This document shows positions 25,202 through 34,987 of a stretch of 64,000 bases of DNA, piece after piece (the stretch's first letter is position 1; every line of letters begins with the position of its first letter). A program made the translations under genes and the position numbers. The DNA is from Streptomyces sp. NBC_00091 (GTDB lineage: Bacteria; Actinomycetota; Actinomycetes; Streptomycetales; Streptomycetaceae): positions 124,001 through 188,000 of the forward strand of contig NZ_JAPEMA010000001.1 of assembly GCF_026343185.1 (NCBI RefSeq), read 5' to 3'. The notes under the pieces were generated by a model. That model was given only the letters and a program-made list of their open reading frames with translations, made no database searches and was not told the DNA's origin.

Positions 25202-25642
25202 TCAGCCCTCGGAGGCCTCGGCGTAGGCCTGGCTGAGCTCGGGGGAGCCGGTCATCGCCCAGGACACTCCCGACTCGATCACGTTGAGCTCCCGGCCGGA
25301 GGCGAGCCGGATCACCGGCTGGCCGTTGGGCCAGACCTGCCAGGCGCAGCCCGGGAGGGTGCGGACGATCACGGTCCCGAGGTAGAAGCCGGCGTCGTTG
25401 CCCAGCCAGGGCACGGCCTCGGGATCCCGCCGCCAGCGCGGCATCAGCTGGTCGAGGGCCTCCAACGAAGCCGGAGTCTGGTCGAGTTCCAGCCCGGCCG
25501 CCCTCGCCTGGGCCCGCAGCATCTCGCACTCCGAGAACAGCTCGGCGATGCCCTCGGGATCATCCGCGATGGCGGCGGCGAGTCCCGCGCCCCGTTCCGT
25601 TTCGTGCCGGTTCAGCCAGTTGGCCAGGAAAGGGATGTTCAT
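25202..25642 (-). CDS. Small conserved hypothetical protein (possibly DUF6278)
   Basis: 146 residues, acidic, no signal peptide or membrane segment. It begins MNIPFLANWLNRHE and ends with WQVWPNGQPVIRLASGREL and a short acidic tail. I recall a Streptomyces family of this size and start (DUF6278), but that name is from memory and unverified. No function is known to me. It lies alone between the secreted propeller protein and exonuclease III, all on the minus strand with gaps of about 100 bases. Confidence 0.7.
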   Translation of the reverse strand: MNIPFLANWLNRHETERGAGLAAAIADDPEGIAELFSECEMLRAQARAAGLELDQTPASLEALDQLMPRWRRDPEAVPWLGNDAGFYLGTVIVRTLPGCAWQVWPNGQPVIRLASGRELNVIESGVSWAMTGSPELSQAYAEASEG

Positions 25643-25735
25643 ACCGACCAGCCTGGCACCGGGATCCCCGGCTGACCACAGGGCGCGCCTTGATCCCCTC
25701 TTCCGGAGGCCCGGCCTTCCGCGGGCCCGGCCTTC

Positions 25736-26515
25736 TTAGAGGTCCAGGTCGACGACGACGGGCGCGTGGTCGGAGGCGCCCTTGCCCTTGCGCTCCTCGC
25801 GGTCGACGTACGCGTCCTTGACCGCCTTGGCGAAGGGCTCGTTCCCGTACACCAGGTCGATGCGCATGCCCCGGTTCTTGGGGAAGGCGAGCTGGCGGTA
25901 GTCCCAGAAGGTGTACGGACGGTCGTACTTGAGCGCGCGCGGCAGGACATCGGAGAGCCCGGCGACCCGCAGCGCCTCCAGGGCGGCGCGCTCGGCGGGG
26001 GTGACGTGGGTGAGGCCCGCGAAGACGGCGGGGTCGTAGACGTCCTCGTCGGTCGGCGCCACATTGAAGTCGCCGAGCACCGCGAAGGGGCGGGGGCCGG
26101 CCGCGTCTTCGGCGATGGCGGTGGTCAGGGCGCCGAACCAGTCCAGCTTGTAGCCGTAGTGGTCGTGCTCGACCTCGCGGCCGTTGGGCACGTACACCGA
26201 CCAGACCCGCACCCCGCCGCAGGTGGCGGAGATGGCGCGGGGCTCCTCCACGCCCTCGTAGTCCGGCCCGCCCGGCAGCCCCAGGACGACGTCCTCCAGC
26301 CCGACCCGGGAGAGCAGGGCGACGCCGTTCCACCGGCCGGTGGCGTTGACGGCCGACTCGTAGCCCAGCTCACGCAGCTCGGCGGCGGGGAACTGCTCCG
26401 CGGAGCACTTGGTCTCCTGGATGCAGAGCACATCGGTGCCGGAGCTCTCCAGCCAGGCGAGCAGGCGCGGCAGCCGGGCGGTGATCGAGTTGACGTTGTA
26501 CGTGGCGATACGCAT
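25736..26515 (-). CDS. xth: Exodeoxyribonuclease III / AP endonuclease
   Basis: 259-residue DNA-repair nuclease of the exonuclease-endonuclease-phosphatase fold. It acts on abasic sites and 3' ends in cytosolic DNA. Catalytic motifs are ATYNVNSITARLPRLLAWL (Asn), CIQETKC (metal Glu), VYVPNGREVEHDHYGYKLDW (Tyr/His region), GDFNVAPTDEDVY (Asp/Asn) and the final SDHAPVVVDLDL (Asp/His). The start is MRIATYNVNS at 26515. It is immediately downstream of, and in line with, the MBL-fold gene. Confidence 0.95.
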   Translation of the reverse strand: MRIATYNVNSITARLPRLLAWLESSGTDVLCIQETKCSAEQFPAAELRELGYESAVNATGRWNGVALLSRVGLEDVVLGLPGGPDYEGVEEPRAISATCGGVRVWSVYVPNGREVEHDHYGYKLDWFGALTTAIAEDAAGPRPFAVLGDFNVAPTDEDVYDPAVFAGLTHVTPAERAALEALRVAGLSDVLPRALKYDRPYTFWDYRQLAFPKNRGMRIDLVYGNEPFAKAVKDAYVDREERKGKGASDHAPVVVDLDL

Positions 26516-26545
26516 GCCCACCAACCTACCGCCCGGCACCGACAG

Positions 26546-27178
26546 TCAGAGTGCGGCGCTCTGACCTGCGCCGAGACGGCTGTGCGGGGCGCCGCCGAGG
26601 CCCTCCAGGGCCATGTCGTAGATGGGCCGGGCGATGTCCGAGAGGTAGGCGTCGTGGATGTCGATCGCCCGGTCCGGCTTGACCTCGCGGACGTAGTCGA
26701 TCACCTCGGAGACCTTGTTCCACGGCGCGTGCACCGGCAGCATCAGCGTCTGGACCGGGGCGTCCGGCACGGTCAGTGCGTCCCCGGGGTGGAAGAGGGA
26801 GCCGTCGACGAGGTAGCCGACGTTCGTCACCCGCGGCATGTCGGGGTGGATCACGGCGTGCAGTTCGCCGTGGACCTGGACCTCGAAACCGGCGGCGGCG
26901 AAGGTGTCGCCGTGGCCCACGGTGTGCACCCGGCCCGGGTAGGCGGCGGCCATCCGCTCCGCGACGCTGCGCAGGGTCCACAGCGCGGCGGCCGGGTTCG
27001 CGTCGAGCGCGGCGCGCAGCCGGCCCTCTTCGAAGTGGTCCGGGTGCTCGTGCGTGACCAGCAGGACGTCCGCTCCGAGGCCCGCGTCCGGTTCGCTGAA
27101 GGCGCCCGGGTCGATGACGAGCACGCGCCCGTCCTTCTCCAACTGGACGCAGGAGTGCAGCCGTTTGGTGAGCTTCAT
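26546..27178 (-). CDS. MBL-fold metallo-hydrolase (UlaG/YycJ-like)
   Basis: 210 residues. The zinc-binding signature is VTHEHPDHFEEG, with later ligands in NVGYLVDGSLFHPGDAL (Asp/His) and IDIHDAY (His). The first strand MKLTKRLHSCVQLEKDGRV and the length fit the small cytosolic MBL group related to UlaG-like lactonases, whose substrates are mostly unknown. The ATG at 27178 is the first possible start. It is 30 bases upstream of exonuclease III on the same strand, so they may be co-transcribed. Confidence 0.88.
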   Translation of the reverse strand: MKLTKRLHSCVQLEKDGRVLVIDPGAFSEPDAGLGADVLLVTHEHPDHFEEGRLRAALDANPAAALWTLRSVAERMAAAYPGRVHTVGHGDTFAAAGFEVQVHGELHAVIHPDMPRVTNVGYLVDGSLFHPGDALTVPDAPVQTLMLPVHAPWNKVSEVIDYVREVKPDRAIDIHDAYLSDIARPIYDMALEGLGGAPHSRLGAGQSAAL

Positions 27179-27212
27179 GATCCCACCATAGGCCGCCGTG
27201 GCCGGGAGCGGT

Positions 27213-27815
27213 CTACGGAATGGCGGTGGAGACCACGTACACGCGGGGTGCGGAAGGGTTGGTGAAGTCGACCGTGACGTCCCGGGTGGGGCGCGGCTCC
27301 TGCGCCTCCAGGGTGACCCCGGACCACTTGTGGTTCGGGCTCCAGCTCCAGCCCGCGACTTTGGCGTCGCGGTCGGAGATCGACACTCCGGGGGTCATGG
27401 CCTCCCGGCTGGTGCCGACGCCGGCCAGGAAGGCGTCCAGCTCCTGGGGGGTCACCTGGAACTGAACGTAGAGCCGGCTGGTGTGCCAGTTGTTGGTCTC
27501 CAGGTACCCGACGAAGGAGGCCATCATCGGGATCGGCACCTCGTAGATGCTGCGCTGCACCTTGGACGGCCAGTCCGGCCGCACCTTGACCGCGCCGACC
27601 CGGGCGGCCTTGTCCCTCCCGCTCTCGCGGCTCTGCTGGGCCGAGATGAAGAGGTAGCCCGCGGGGACCCCGATGAGCAGCAGGATGATGATCGCGGTGA
27701 CCCAGCGGCGCCGGACGGTGTGCCGGCGGTCCTCGCGTTCCCCGTCGGTGGGCGGCTGGGCGCCGCCCGCGTCGGGGGAGGAGGCCTGGCGGGGCAAGGA
27801 GGGTGGCGGTGTCAC
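27213..27815 (-). CDS. Single-pass membrane protein coupled to the ROK kinase gene
   Basis: 200 residues, not a named family to me. A polar Pro/Asp/Glu-rich N-tail (about 38 residues) precedes one membrane helix (AIIILLLIGVPAGYLFISA). An outward domain of about 140 residues follows (VKVRPDWPSKVQRSIYEVPI, NNWHTSRLYVQFQVTPQELD, WSWSPNHKWSGVTLEAQEP, then RVYVVSTAIP). The start is the GTG at 27815, which overlaps the ROK kinase stop (GTGA), so it is translated with the sugar transporter operon. Its placement suggests an accessory or sensor role at the membrane, which is inference. Confidence 0.75.
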   Translation of the reverse strand: MTPPPSLPRQASSPDAGGAQPPTDGEREDRRHTVRRRWVTAIIILLLIGVPAGYLFISAQQSRESGRDKAARVGAVKVRPDWPSKVQRSIYEVPIPMMASFVGYLETNNWHTSRLYVQFQVTPQELDAFLAGVGTSREAMTPGVSISDRDAKVAGWSWSPNHKWSGVTLEAQEPRPTRDVTVDFTNPSAPRVYVVSTAIP

Positions 27816-28981
27816 TGCTGTTCCTGATCCTGGGGGTCCGGGGGGCCCGCGGCGCCGCGCCGGCCGAGCTGCGCGTAGCGCTCGTGGCGCTCGACGCGCC
27901 GGCGCGTGGCGCGGCGGAAGCGCCGGGCGACGAGCCGGGCGAGGTCCGCGGCGCCGACCATACCCGCTTCGGGGCCGAGCTGGGCCTTGGCGATCCGGGC
28001 CTCGGGGCGGTAGCCGCGGCCCGTGAGGTGGCGGCGGAAGGCCTCCCGGGCGGGGCCGATCAGCAGGTCGTCGGCGGCGCTGACGCCGCCGCCGATGACG
28101 AAGCAGGAGGGGTCCAGGGCGGCGGCGAGGTTGGCGATGCCGACGCCGAGCCACTGGCCGATGTCCTGGAGGAGCTCGACGCACATGGCGTCGCCCTCGC
28201 GGGCCAGCTCGGTGATGAGCGGTCCGGTGATCTCGGAGACGTTGCCGCCGACCCTGGCGATGATGTTGTACGCCACCGGGGAGTCGGCGGCGGCCAGCTC
28301 GCGGGCCTCGCGGACCAGGGCGTTGCCGGAGCTGTACTGCTCCCAGCAGCCGCGGTTGCCGCAGGGGCAGCGGTGTCCGCCGGGAACGACCTGCATGTGG
28401 CCGAACTCGCCGGCCACCCCGTAGCGGCCGCGCTTGACCTGGCCGCCCTCGAGGATGGCCCCGCCGATGCCGGTGCCCAGGGTGATCATGACGAGGTGGT
28501 CCTCGCCCCGGCCGGCGCCGAAGCGCCACTCGGCCCAGGCGGCGGTGTTGGCGTCGTTGTCCACCATGACCGGGACGGCGAGCCGCGACTGGAGCGCGTC
28601 GCGCAGCGGCTCGTCGCGCCAGGCGAGGTGGGGGGCGAACAGCACGCGGGAGCGGTCGGCGTCGACCCAGCCGGCCGCGCCGATGCCCACGGCGTGGACG
28701 TCGTGCCGGTCGGAGAGGTCCAGTACCAGCTCGACGATGGTGTCCTCGACGACCTTGGGGCTCTTCGACTTGTCCGGGGTCTCGGCGCGGATCTTCTCCA
28801 GGATGACCCCGTCGGCGTCGACCACGCCGGCCATCACCTTGGTGCCGCCGATGTCGATGCCGACGGTCGGGACGCGCGGGGCGGTCAGCAGCGAGCGGCG
28901 CTCGCGGGTCCCGACGGTCCGCAGGACGGTGCCTCGCGCCGCCGCCCGGTGGGCGAGCGTGAAGTCCCGGTACGTGCTCAT
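27812..28981 (-). CDS. ROK-family sugar kinase (glucokinase-like)
   Basis: 389 residues. An N-terminal tail of about 38 residues has no helix-turn-helix, so this is a kinase rather than a ROK repressor. The ATP phosphate loop is [16 protein letters not shown], the catalytic region is [17 protein letters not shown], the adenosine/turn motif is [11 protein letters not shown], and the ROK zinc site is [17 protein letters not shown]. It would phosphorylate a hexose or related polyol in the cytosol. It overlaps the transporter ATPase gene at its start (ATGA) and the membrane protein at its end, so its substrate is probably what the upstream ABC transporter imports. Confidence 0.9.
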   Translation of the reverse strand: MSTYRDFTLAHRAAARGTVLRTVGTRERRSLLTAPRVPTVGIDIGGTKVMAGVVDADGVILEKIRAETPDKSKSPKVVEDTIVELVLDLSDRHDVHAVGIGAAGWVDADRSRVLFAPHLAWRDEPLRDALQSRLAVPVMVDNDANTAAWAEWRFGAGRGEDHLVMITLGTGIGGAILEGGQVKRGRYGVAGEFGHMQVVPGGHRCPCGNRGCWEQYSSGNALVREARELAAADSPVAYNIIARVGGNVSEITGPLITELAREGDAMCVELLQDIGQWLGVGIANLAAALDPSCFVIGGGVSAADDLLIGPAREAFRRHLTGRGYRPEARIAKAQLGPEAGMVGAADLARLVARRFRRATRRRVERHERYAQLGRRGAAGPPDPQDQEQQ

Positions 28982-29874
28982 CGAGTCGTTTCGTCCCTGT
29001 CGGAGGTGGAGGAGGCTTCGGAGGGAGCCCCGGAGGGGGCTTCGGAGCCGGCTGGGGCACCGGAGACGGAGCCGCCCGCGCTGTCAGCACCTGATTCTGC
29101 CACCCGCTCCAGCTCGTGGCTCAGCTCGTCCAGTTCCGAGCCGCCCGCCATCTGCCGGGTGAGCTCGTCCAGGGTGATCGAGTCACGGGTGTGGCTGCCC
29201 GCCATGGCGCCGCGCTTGAGGAGGACGAAGCGGTCCCCGACCAGGTACGCGTGGTGCGGGTTGTGGGTGATCAGGACCACGCCGAGGCCCGCGTCGCGTG
29301 CGGCGGCGACGTACTTGAGGACCACTCCGGACTGCTTCACGCCGAGGGCCGCGGTGGGCTCGTCCAGGACGAGGACCTTCGCGCCGAAGTACACGGCGCG
29401 GGCGATGGCCACGCACTGCCGCTCGCCGCCGGACAGGGTGCCGATCGGCTGGTCGACGTCGCGCAGGTCGATGCCCATGCGCAGCAGCTCGGCGCGGGTG
29501 GTCTCGCGCATGAACTCCACGTCGAGGCGGCGGAAGGGGCCGCGCCCCCTGGTGGGCTCGGAGCCGAGGAAGAAGTTGCGCCACACCGGCATGAGGGGGA
29601 CGACGGCGAGGTCCTGGTGGACGGTGGCGATGCCGCGGTCGAGGGCCGCGCGCGGGTTGGCGAGCGCCGTTTCCTCGCCCTCGATCTCGAAGCTGCCGGC
29701 GTCGTGCCGGTGCAGCCCCGCGATGATCTTGATGAGGGTGGACTTCCCGGCGCCGTTGTCGCCGAGGACGCAAGTGATCTCCCCGGCCGACACCTCCAGG
29801 GAGACGCCCTGGAGGGCGCGGATGTTGCCGTAGTACTTGCTGACGTCCGTCAGCTTCACGAGTGCCGTGCTCAT
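28978..29874 (-). CDS. Sugar ABC transporter ATP-binding protein
   Basis: 298 residues with a single nucleotide-binding domain: Walker [15 protein letters not shown], signature [15 protein letters not shown], Walker [13 protein letters not shown] and switch His in [11 protein letters not shown]. The RbsA/XylG type normally has two fused ATPase domains; this one has a single domain, as in several actinobacterial ribose/xylose/inositol-type systems. The last 55 residues form a Ser/Gly/Glu-rich disordered tail ([17 protein letters not shown]). Start and stop overlap its neighbours by four bases. Confidence 0.92.
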   Translation of the reverse strand: MSTALVKLTDVSKYYGNIRALQGVSLEVSAGEITCVLGDNGAGKSTLIKIIAGLHRHDAGSFEIEGEETALANPRAALDRGIATVHQDLAVVPLMPVWRNFFLGSEPTRGRGPFRRLDVEFMRETTRAELLRMGIDLRDVDQPIGTLSGGERQCVAIARAVYFGAKVLVLDEPTAALGVKQSGVVLKYVAAARDAGLGVVLITHNPHHAYLVGDRFVLLKRGAMAGSHTRDSITLDELTRQMAGGSELDELSHELERVAESGADSAGGSVSGAPAGSEAPSGAPSEASSTSDRDETTR

Positions 29875-30911
29875 GCCCGAGCCTCCGCCCGCTTGCGGAC
29901 CCATGCGTTGAGCAGCGTGGCGAGCAGCAGCATGGCGCCCAGGAAGAACTTGAACCAGTCCGGGTTCCACTGGGCGTAGACGATGCCGTTGCTGGTCATG
30001 CCGAAGATGAAGGCGCCGACGGCCGAGCCGATCGCGGAGCCGTAGCCGCCGGTCATCAGACAGCCGCCGATGACGGCCGCGATGATGTAGAGGAACTCGT
30101 TGCCGACGCCCTCCCCGGACTGGACGACGTCGAAGGAGAAGAGGATGTGCTGCCCGGAGATCCAGGCGCACAGGGCGACCCCCATGTACAGGCCGATGCG
30201 GGTCTTGACGACGGGGACGCCGGTCGCGCGTGCCGCGTCGGCCCCGCCGCCCACCGCGAAGATCCAGTTCCCGGCACGGGTGCGCAGCAGGATCCAGGTG
30301 GCGACGGCCACCAGGGCCAGCCACCACAGGATGGTGACCTTGAGGGTGACCGGGCCGATGTTCCACTGCGAGGCGAACAGGGCCCGGGCGGAGGAGAAGC
30401 CCTCCATGTCGGCGATGGTCTTGGTGGAGACCGAACCGCTGATCAGCTTGGTGAAACCGAGGTTCAGGCCGGTCAGCATCAGGAAGGTGCCGAGCGTGAT
30501 GATGAAGCTGGGCAGTCTGGTGCGGGTCAGCATGAACCCGTTGAAGAAGCCGATGGCCAGGGTGACCAGCAGGGAGACGAGGACGCCGACCCAGACGTTG
30601 GCGGTCATCTGGTAGCTGAACATCGAGCTGAACAGCGCCGAGGTGGTGACCATGACACCGGCGGACAGGTCGAACTCGCCGCCGATCATCAGCAGGGCGA
30701 CCGGGACCGCCATGATCCCGATGGTGGAGGCCGAGTACAGGACCGTGCTCAGGCTGGAGGTCCGCAGGAAGCTGTCCGCGGCGAAGGAGAAGAAGACGAA
30801 GACCGCGGCGGCGCCGACGACCGAACCCAGTTCGGGGCGGCCCAGCAGCCTGCGGACGTAGGAGGTGGGCGCGAGCCGTTCGTCGACGGCGGGCGCGGCG
30901 GGGCTGCTCAT
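29871..30911 (-). CDS. Sugar ABC transporter permease (RbsC/XylH family)
   Basis: 346-residue integral membrane protein with about ten hydrophobic segments. Family blocks include [53 protein letters not shown] and [19 protein letters not shown]. The ATG at 30911 overlaps the binding-protein stop, and its own stop overlaps the ATPase start. One permease gene is present, so the channel is presumably a homodimer. Confidence 0.93.
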   Translation of the reverse strand: MSSPAAPAVDERLAPTSYVRRLLGRPELGSVVGAAAVFVFFSFAADSFLRTSSLSTVLYSASTIGIMAVPVALLMIGGEFDLSAGVMVTTSALFSSMFSYQMTANVWVGVLVSLLVTLAIGFFNGFMLTRTRLPSFIITLGTFLMLTGLNLGFTKLISGSVSTKTIADMEGFSSARALFASQWNIGPVTLKVTILWWLALVAVATWILLRTRAGNWIFAVGGGADAARATGVPVVKTRIGLYMGVALCAWISGQHILFSFDVVQSGEGVGNEFLYIIAAVIGGCLMTGGYGSAIGSAVGAFIFGMTSNGIVYAQWNPDWFKFFLGAMLLLATLLNAWVRKRAEARA

Positions 30912-31918
30912 CGGCTGCCCCGCTTGATGTAGTCCTCCAGCTTGGCGGCCTCGGCCCCGGTGACGATCTGCGGGCCGGTCAGCACCGGCCGGCCGCCGCC
31001 GAGGACGTCCGCGTTGTAGCGGTAGAGCCACAGCAGGTCGACGGCCTCGTACCCCTGGAGGTAGGGCTGCTGGTCCACGGCGAAGCCCAGCGCCCCGGAC
31101 TTCAGGTCGCGGGCGACGGACTCGTTGAGGTCGAAGGTGTCCACCTCGGCCTTGCTGCCCGCCGCGTCCTTCGCCTTGACCGCGGTGGGGGCGAAGGGCG
31201 CGCCGAGGGTGAGGATGGAGTCGACGGACGGGTCCGCCTGGAGCTTCGCCTGGATGGCCGCCTGGACGGAGGGCATGTTGGTGCCCTCGACGTACAGGTT
31301 CTCCATGGTCCCGCCGAAGGTCTTCTTCGCCCCGGCGCACCGCTGCTCGTGGCCGACGTTGCCCTGCTCGTGCAGGACGCAGACGGCCTTCTTCTTCCCG
31401 CGCCGGGTCAGCTCGCTGCCGACCGCCTCGCCCGCGATCTGCTCGTCCTGGCCGATGTGGGTGAGCGCCCCGTACTCGGCCGACTGGGCCGAGCCGGAGT
31501 TGACCGTGACCACCGGGATGCCGGCCTTGACGGCCTTGCCGATGACGTCCTTGAGGGCCTCCGGCTTGGCGAGGCTGACGATGATCCCGTCGACCTTCTG
31601 GTCGATGGCGTTCTGCACGAACTGGGCCTGCTGCTGTGCCTGGTCGTCGTGGGAGTAGACGAAGTTGATGTTGTCCTTCGCCGCGGCTTCCTTGGCGCCC
31701 TTCTGCACGATGTCCCAGAAGGTGTCCCCGTCGCCCGCGTGGGTCACCATCGCGAAGGTCCAGCGCGGCGTGGACACGGCGGGCCGGCCCGCCTCGGCGG
31801 CCTTCGCCCGCTCTTCGGCGCGCTTGCCGCCCGTGCTGCTGCAGCCCGCGAGGGAGGCCCCCAGTACCGCCGCGAGCACGGCGCCGACGACGCGTACCCC
31901 TGTCCGAACCCTAGCCAC
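30908..31918 (-). CDS. Sugar-binding lipoprotein (periplasmic-binding protein family 2A)
   Basis: 336 residues. The lipoprotein signal ends in LGASLAGC. The mature domain has the two-lobed ribose/galactose-binding pattern: [65 protein letters not shown] and [19 protein letters not shown]. The GTG at 31918 is the likely start. It is first in the five-gene operon (binding protein, permease, ATPase, ROK kinase, membrane protein). An oxidoreductase of the inositol dehydrogenase family is divergent, so a polyol or inositol-like ligand is possible. Confidence 0.9.
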   Translation of the reverse strand: MARVRTGVRVVGAVLAAVLGASLAGCSSTGGKRAEERAKAAEAGRPAVSTPRWTFAMVTHAGDGDTFWDIVQKGAKEAAAKDNINFVYSHDDQAQQQAQFVQNAIDQKVDGIIVSLAKPEALKDVIGKAVKAGIPVVTVNSGSAQSAEYGALTHIGQDEQIAGEAVGSELTRRGKKKAVCVLHEQGNVGHEQRCAGAKKTFGGTMENLYVEGTNMPSVQAAIQAKLQADPSVDSILTLGAPFAPTAVKAKDAAGSKAEVDTFDLNESVARDLKSGALGFAVDQQPYLQGYEAVDLLWLYRYNADVLGGGRPVLTGPQIVTGAEAAKLEDYIKRGSR

Positions 31919-32072
31919 GTCCCCGTGCCGCCCTTCCCTCGTCCATGTCGTCCGTCATCAATCGGTCATTCCGGTTCCAGCCGCCCAGTATCCGCCACAG
32001 TGGACCACGGAGGGTCATCGGGGCATGCGCGCGCGGATTGACAGGTCCCCCGTACGGGGTCACGTTGAGTGC

Positions 32073-33077
32073 ATGCGCATCGGGCTCATCGGAACGGGCC
32101 GGATCGGTTCCTTCCACGCGGCCGCGCTGGCCCGCCGGCCGGACGCCGGCTCGCTGCTGCTCGCCGACGCCGAACCGGGACGGGCCGTGCGGCTCGCGGA
32201 CCGGCTGGGGGCCACCGCCGCGCCGTCCGTCGAGCAGGTCTTCACCTGGGGTGTGGACGCGGTGGTCGTGGCCTGCGCCACGGAGGGCCACGCCGACCTG
32301 GTCGTACGGGCGGCGCGCGGCGGGCTGCCGGTGTTCTGCGAGAAGCCGCTGGCCCCGGACCTGGCCCGCACCCTGGCGGTGCTGCGCGAGGTGGAGGCCG
32401 CCGGGGGGCTGCTCCAGGTGGGCTTCATGCGCCGGTTCGACGCGGGCTACCGCACCGCGCGGGAGCTGGTCCGTTCGGGTGCCCTGGGGCGGCTGCACAC
32501 GGTGCGCACGATGACGGCCGATCCGGCGCCGCCGCCGGCCGCCTACCTCGCGACCTCCGGGGGGCTGTACCGGGACTGCCTGGTGCACGACTTCGACATG
32601 GTCCGGTGGGTGACCGGGCACGAGGTGGCCGAGGTGTACGCGACCGGTTCGGACGCGGGGCCGGCCCGGTTCCGGGAGGCCGGGGACGTGGACACGGCCG
32701 CGGCGGTCCTGACGCTGGACGACGGGACCCTGGTGACCTGTAGCGGCACCCGGTGCAACGGCGCGGGGTACGACGTACGGATGGAGCTGGCCGGGGATCT
32801 GGACCAGGTCTCCTCCGGGCTGGACGACCGTACGCCGATCGCCTCGACGGAGCCGCACGGCCCGCCCCCGGCGAGCAAGCCGTGGACCGGCTTCCTGGAG
32901 CGGTTCGCCCCCGCCTACGAGGCCGAGCTGGCGGCCTTCGTACGGCTGGTGCGCGGTGAGGGCGCCAACCCCTGCGACGGCCTCCAGGCGCTGGCCGCGT
33001 TCCGGGTGGCCGAGGCGTGCGAGCGCTCCCGGCGGGAGCGGCGCCCCGTACGCCTGGAGGAGCTCCCTGACCTGTAG
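32073..33077 (+). CDS. Gfo/Idh/MocA-family oxidoreductase (inositol 2-dehydrogenase-like)
   Basis: 334-residue NAD(P)-dependent dehydrogenase. The Rossmann start is MRIGLIGTGRIGSFHAAAL. The catalytic lysine follows in PVFCEKPLAPD (EKP motif), and the substrate domain carries GFMRRFDAGYRTARELV and CLVHDFDMVRWVTG with the catalytic Asp/His region. The last two resemble myo-inositol 2-dehydrogenases. It is divergently transcribed from the sugar transporter operon with a 154-bp gap. The ATG at 32073 fits the family start, although its ribosome site is weak. Confidence 0.9.
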   Translation: MRIGLIGTGRIGSFHAAALARRPDAGSLLLADAEPGRAVRLADRLGATAAPSVEQVFTWGVDAVVVACATEGHADLVVRAARGGLPVFCEKPLAPDLARTLAVLREVEAAGGLLQVGFMRRFDAGYRTARELVRSGALGRLHTVRTMTADPAPPPAAYLATSGGLYRDCLVHDFDMVRWVTGHEVAEVYATGSDAGPARFREAGDVDTAAAVLTLDDGTLVTCSGTRCNGAGYDVRMELAGDLDQVSSGLDDRTPIASTEPHGPPPASKPWTGFLERFAPAYEAELAAFVRLVRGEGANPCDGLQALAAFRVAEACERSRRERRPVRLEELPDL

Positions 33078-33163
33078 GGCGGGCACGCTGGCGGGCATGC
33101 GGGCCACAGTAGGCCCGGTGATCAAACCGGCAGGAGCCGATTGTCGGCCAATCGGCGCGGGTT

Positions 33164-34078
33164 TCAGCCGGCCGCGCGGCGCCCCCAGGCGGTTCCGGCC
33201 AGGACGAGCGCGGCGCCGGTGAGGCCGAGGGGGCCGAGGTGCTCGCCGCCGATGGCGATGCCGGCGGCGGCCGCCCACAGCGGTTCGGTGCCCAGCAGCA
33301 GGCTGACGCGGGAGGGCGAGGTGCGGCGTACGGCCCACATCTGCACGAAGAAGGCGAAGAGGGTGCAGAAGACGGAGAGGAAGGCGAGCCCGGCCCATTC
33401 GGCGGGTCCGAAGCCCGCGGCCGCCGCCCACGGGCTGTCCCCGGTGCCGGGCAGGGCGGCCAGCAGGGCGAAGACCAGCACGGCGCTGCCGAGCTGGACG
33501 GTGGTCAGGGAGAGCGAGTCGGCGTCCTGGACGGCCTTGATCCGCGCCATCAGCAGCACGTGCAGGGTGCGGGCCAGGGCGGCGCCGAGGATGAGCAGGT
33601 CGCCGGTGGTGGGCGCGGTGAACCCGGCGCCCTGCGTGAGCAGCACGACCCCGGCGACGGAGACGGCGGCGGCGCCCAGGAAGGCGGCCGAGGGGGCCGT
33701 GCGCCGGACGGCGGACTCGGCGAGCGGGGTGAAGATCATGGTCAGGCTGATGATCAGCCCGGCATTGGTGGCGGAGGTGTGCACCACCCCGTAGGTCTCC
33801 AGCAGGAAGATCCCGCCGAGTACGAGGCCCAGCGCGCCGGCGCCGCGCAGCTGGGCGGGGCTCAGCGCCCGCAGCCGCCGCCATCCGGCGAGGACGAGGA
33901 CGGGCAGCACCAGCGCGAAGCGCAGTACGAGCACCGCGATCACGGTGTGGGTGGTGGTGATCCCCTTGGCCGCGAGGTAGCTGCCGCCCCAGACGACGGC
34001 GACGAGCAGGACGGGCAGGTCCGCGAGCCAGGCCCGGCGGGGGGCGAGGACGGGCGCGGGGGCGGCGAGGGTGGACAC
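33164..34078 (-). CDS. EamA-family (DMT) transporter
   Basis: 304-residue membrane protein with ten predicted helices in two EamA repeats; the first repeat carries VVWGGSYLAAKGITTTHTVI, and the second begins near GDLLILGAALARTLHVLL. Members usually export amino acids or other small metabolites. The GTG at 34078 has GGAG about nine bases upstream. It is a single gene on the minus strand. The substrate cannot be predicted from sequence or neighbours. Confidence 0.88.
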   Translation of the reverse strand: MSTLAAPAPVLAPRRAWLADLPVLLVAVVWGGSYLAAKGITTTHTVIAVLVLRFALVLPVLVLAGWRRLRALSPAQLRGAGALGLVLGGIFLLETYGVVHTSATNAGLIISLTMIFTPLAESAVRRTAPSAAFLGAAAVSVAGVVLLTQGAGFTAPTTGDLLILGAALARTLHVLLMARIKAVQDADSLSLTTVQLGSAVLVFALLAALPGTGDSPWAAAAGFGPAEWAGLAFLSVFCTLFAFFVQMWAVRRTSPSRVSLLLGTEPLWAAAAGIAIGGEHLGPLGLTGAALVLAGTAWGRRAAG

Positions 34079-34204
34079 CGGGGCAACTCCGACGGCGGGC
34101 AGGGGGTGGAGACGTCGGCGGCTCGCACGGATGCGGGCTCACCGTACCCGAGTCGATCTTCCCGGTCGACCGGTTATCGCGCGCCCCCGCGCGCGCCGGG
34201 ATCC

Positions 34205-34822
34205 TCAGTCCATGAAGCTGCCGAAGGTGGCGCGGCCCGTCGGGCGGTAGGTGTGCACGGCGGTCCCGCTGCCGGTGGTGCGGGAGCCGGTCAGCTCGAA
34301 GGCCGTGGGCAGGCCGCCGGTGGGGAACAGGCGGCGGCCCGCGCCGAGGAAGAGGGGGAAGACCAGCAGGTTCAGCTCGTCGACGAGGTCGCGCGCGAGC
34401 AGCCACTGGGCCAGCTGGCCGCTGCCGTGCACCTGGAGCTCGCCGTCCATCGCGTCCTTGACGCGGACGATCTCCGACTGGAGCTGCTCCCCGTCCACGA
34501 CGGTGGCCGGGCCCCAGGCCGGGTCCTTGAGGGTGGTCGAGGCGACGTACTTCGGCAGCCGGTTGAGCTTGTTCGGGATCGGGTCGGCGGGGTCGTCGTG
34601 CTGCGGCCAGTACGAGGCGAAGATCTCGTACGTCCGGCGCCCGAGGAGGAAGGCCCCGGCCCGGCCGAAGACCTCGTTGACGAATTCCCGCATGCCCTCG
34701 TCGGCGTACGGCACGAGCCAGCCGCCGTACGCGAACCCGCCGGTGCGGTCCTCCTCGGGCCCGCCGGGGGCCTGCATCACTCCGTCGAGGGTGAGGAAGG
34801 TGGTGAGGGTCAGCTTTCCCAT
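34205..34822 (-). CDS. Dihydrofolate reductase-family protein (RibD C-terminal domain)
   Basis: 205 residues. The fold is recognisable from MGKLTLTTFLTLDGVMQAPG at the start, AFLLGRRTYEIFASYWPQ, the Gly-rich NADPH loop VHGSGQLAQWLLARDLVDEL and LVFPLFLGAGRRLFP. These stand-alone actinobacterial proteins are usually annotated as dihydrofolate-reductase-like, but their substrates are unknown and they are not the folate enzyme. The single cytosolic domain is complete. Tandem hairpins separate it from the allantoicase gene. Confidence 0.88.
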   Translation of the reverse strand: MGKLTLTTFLTLDGVMQAPGGPEEDRTGGFAYGGWLVPYADEGMREFVNEVFGRAGAFLLGRRTYEIFASYWPQHDDPADPIPNKLNRLPKYVASTTLKDPAWGPATVVDGEQLQSEIVRVKDAMDGELQVHGSGQLAQWLLARDLVDELNLLVFPLFLGAGRRLFPTGGLPTAFELTGSRTTGSGTAVHTYRPTGRATFGSFMD

Positions 34823-34902
34823 GGCTCCGCGCTCCTTGTGTCCGGTTTCCCCCTCCTGCCCAGACTCCCGTGGCGGCCGGAACTCATCGCTGCGGCACGC
34901 CG

Positions 34903-34975
34903 AAGGGGCGCACCGGCAAGCGGTGCGCCCCTTGAGGTAGCTGACGGCCCGGGGGTGTCGGCCCCCGGGGCCGTC
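34903..34975 (-). terminator. Tandem hairpins after the allantoin operon
   Basis: AAGGGGCGCACCG/CGGTGCGCCCCTT (34903-34933) is a perfect 13-bp stem. A second stem, GACGGCCCGGGGG with CCCCCGGGGCCGTC (34943-34975), has one bulge. Both lie just past the stop of the minus-strand allantoicase gene. Confidence 0.75.
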
Positions 34976-34987
34976 GAACGGGCGGAC

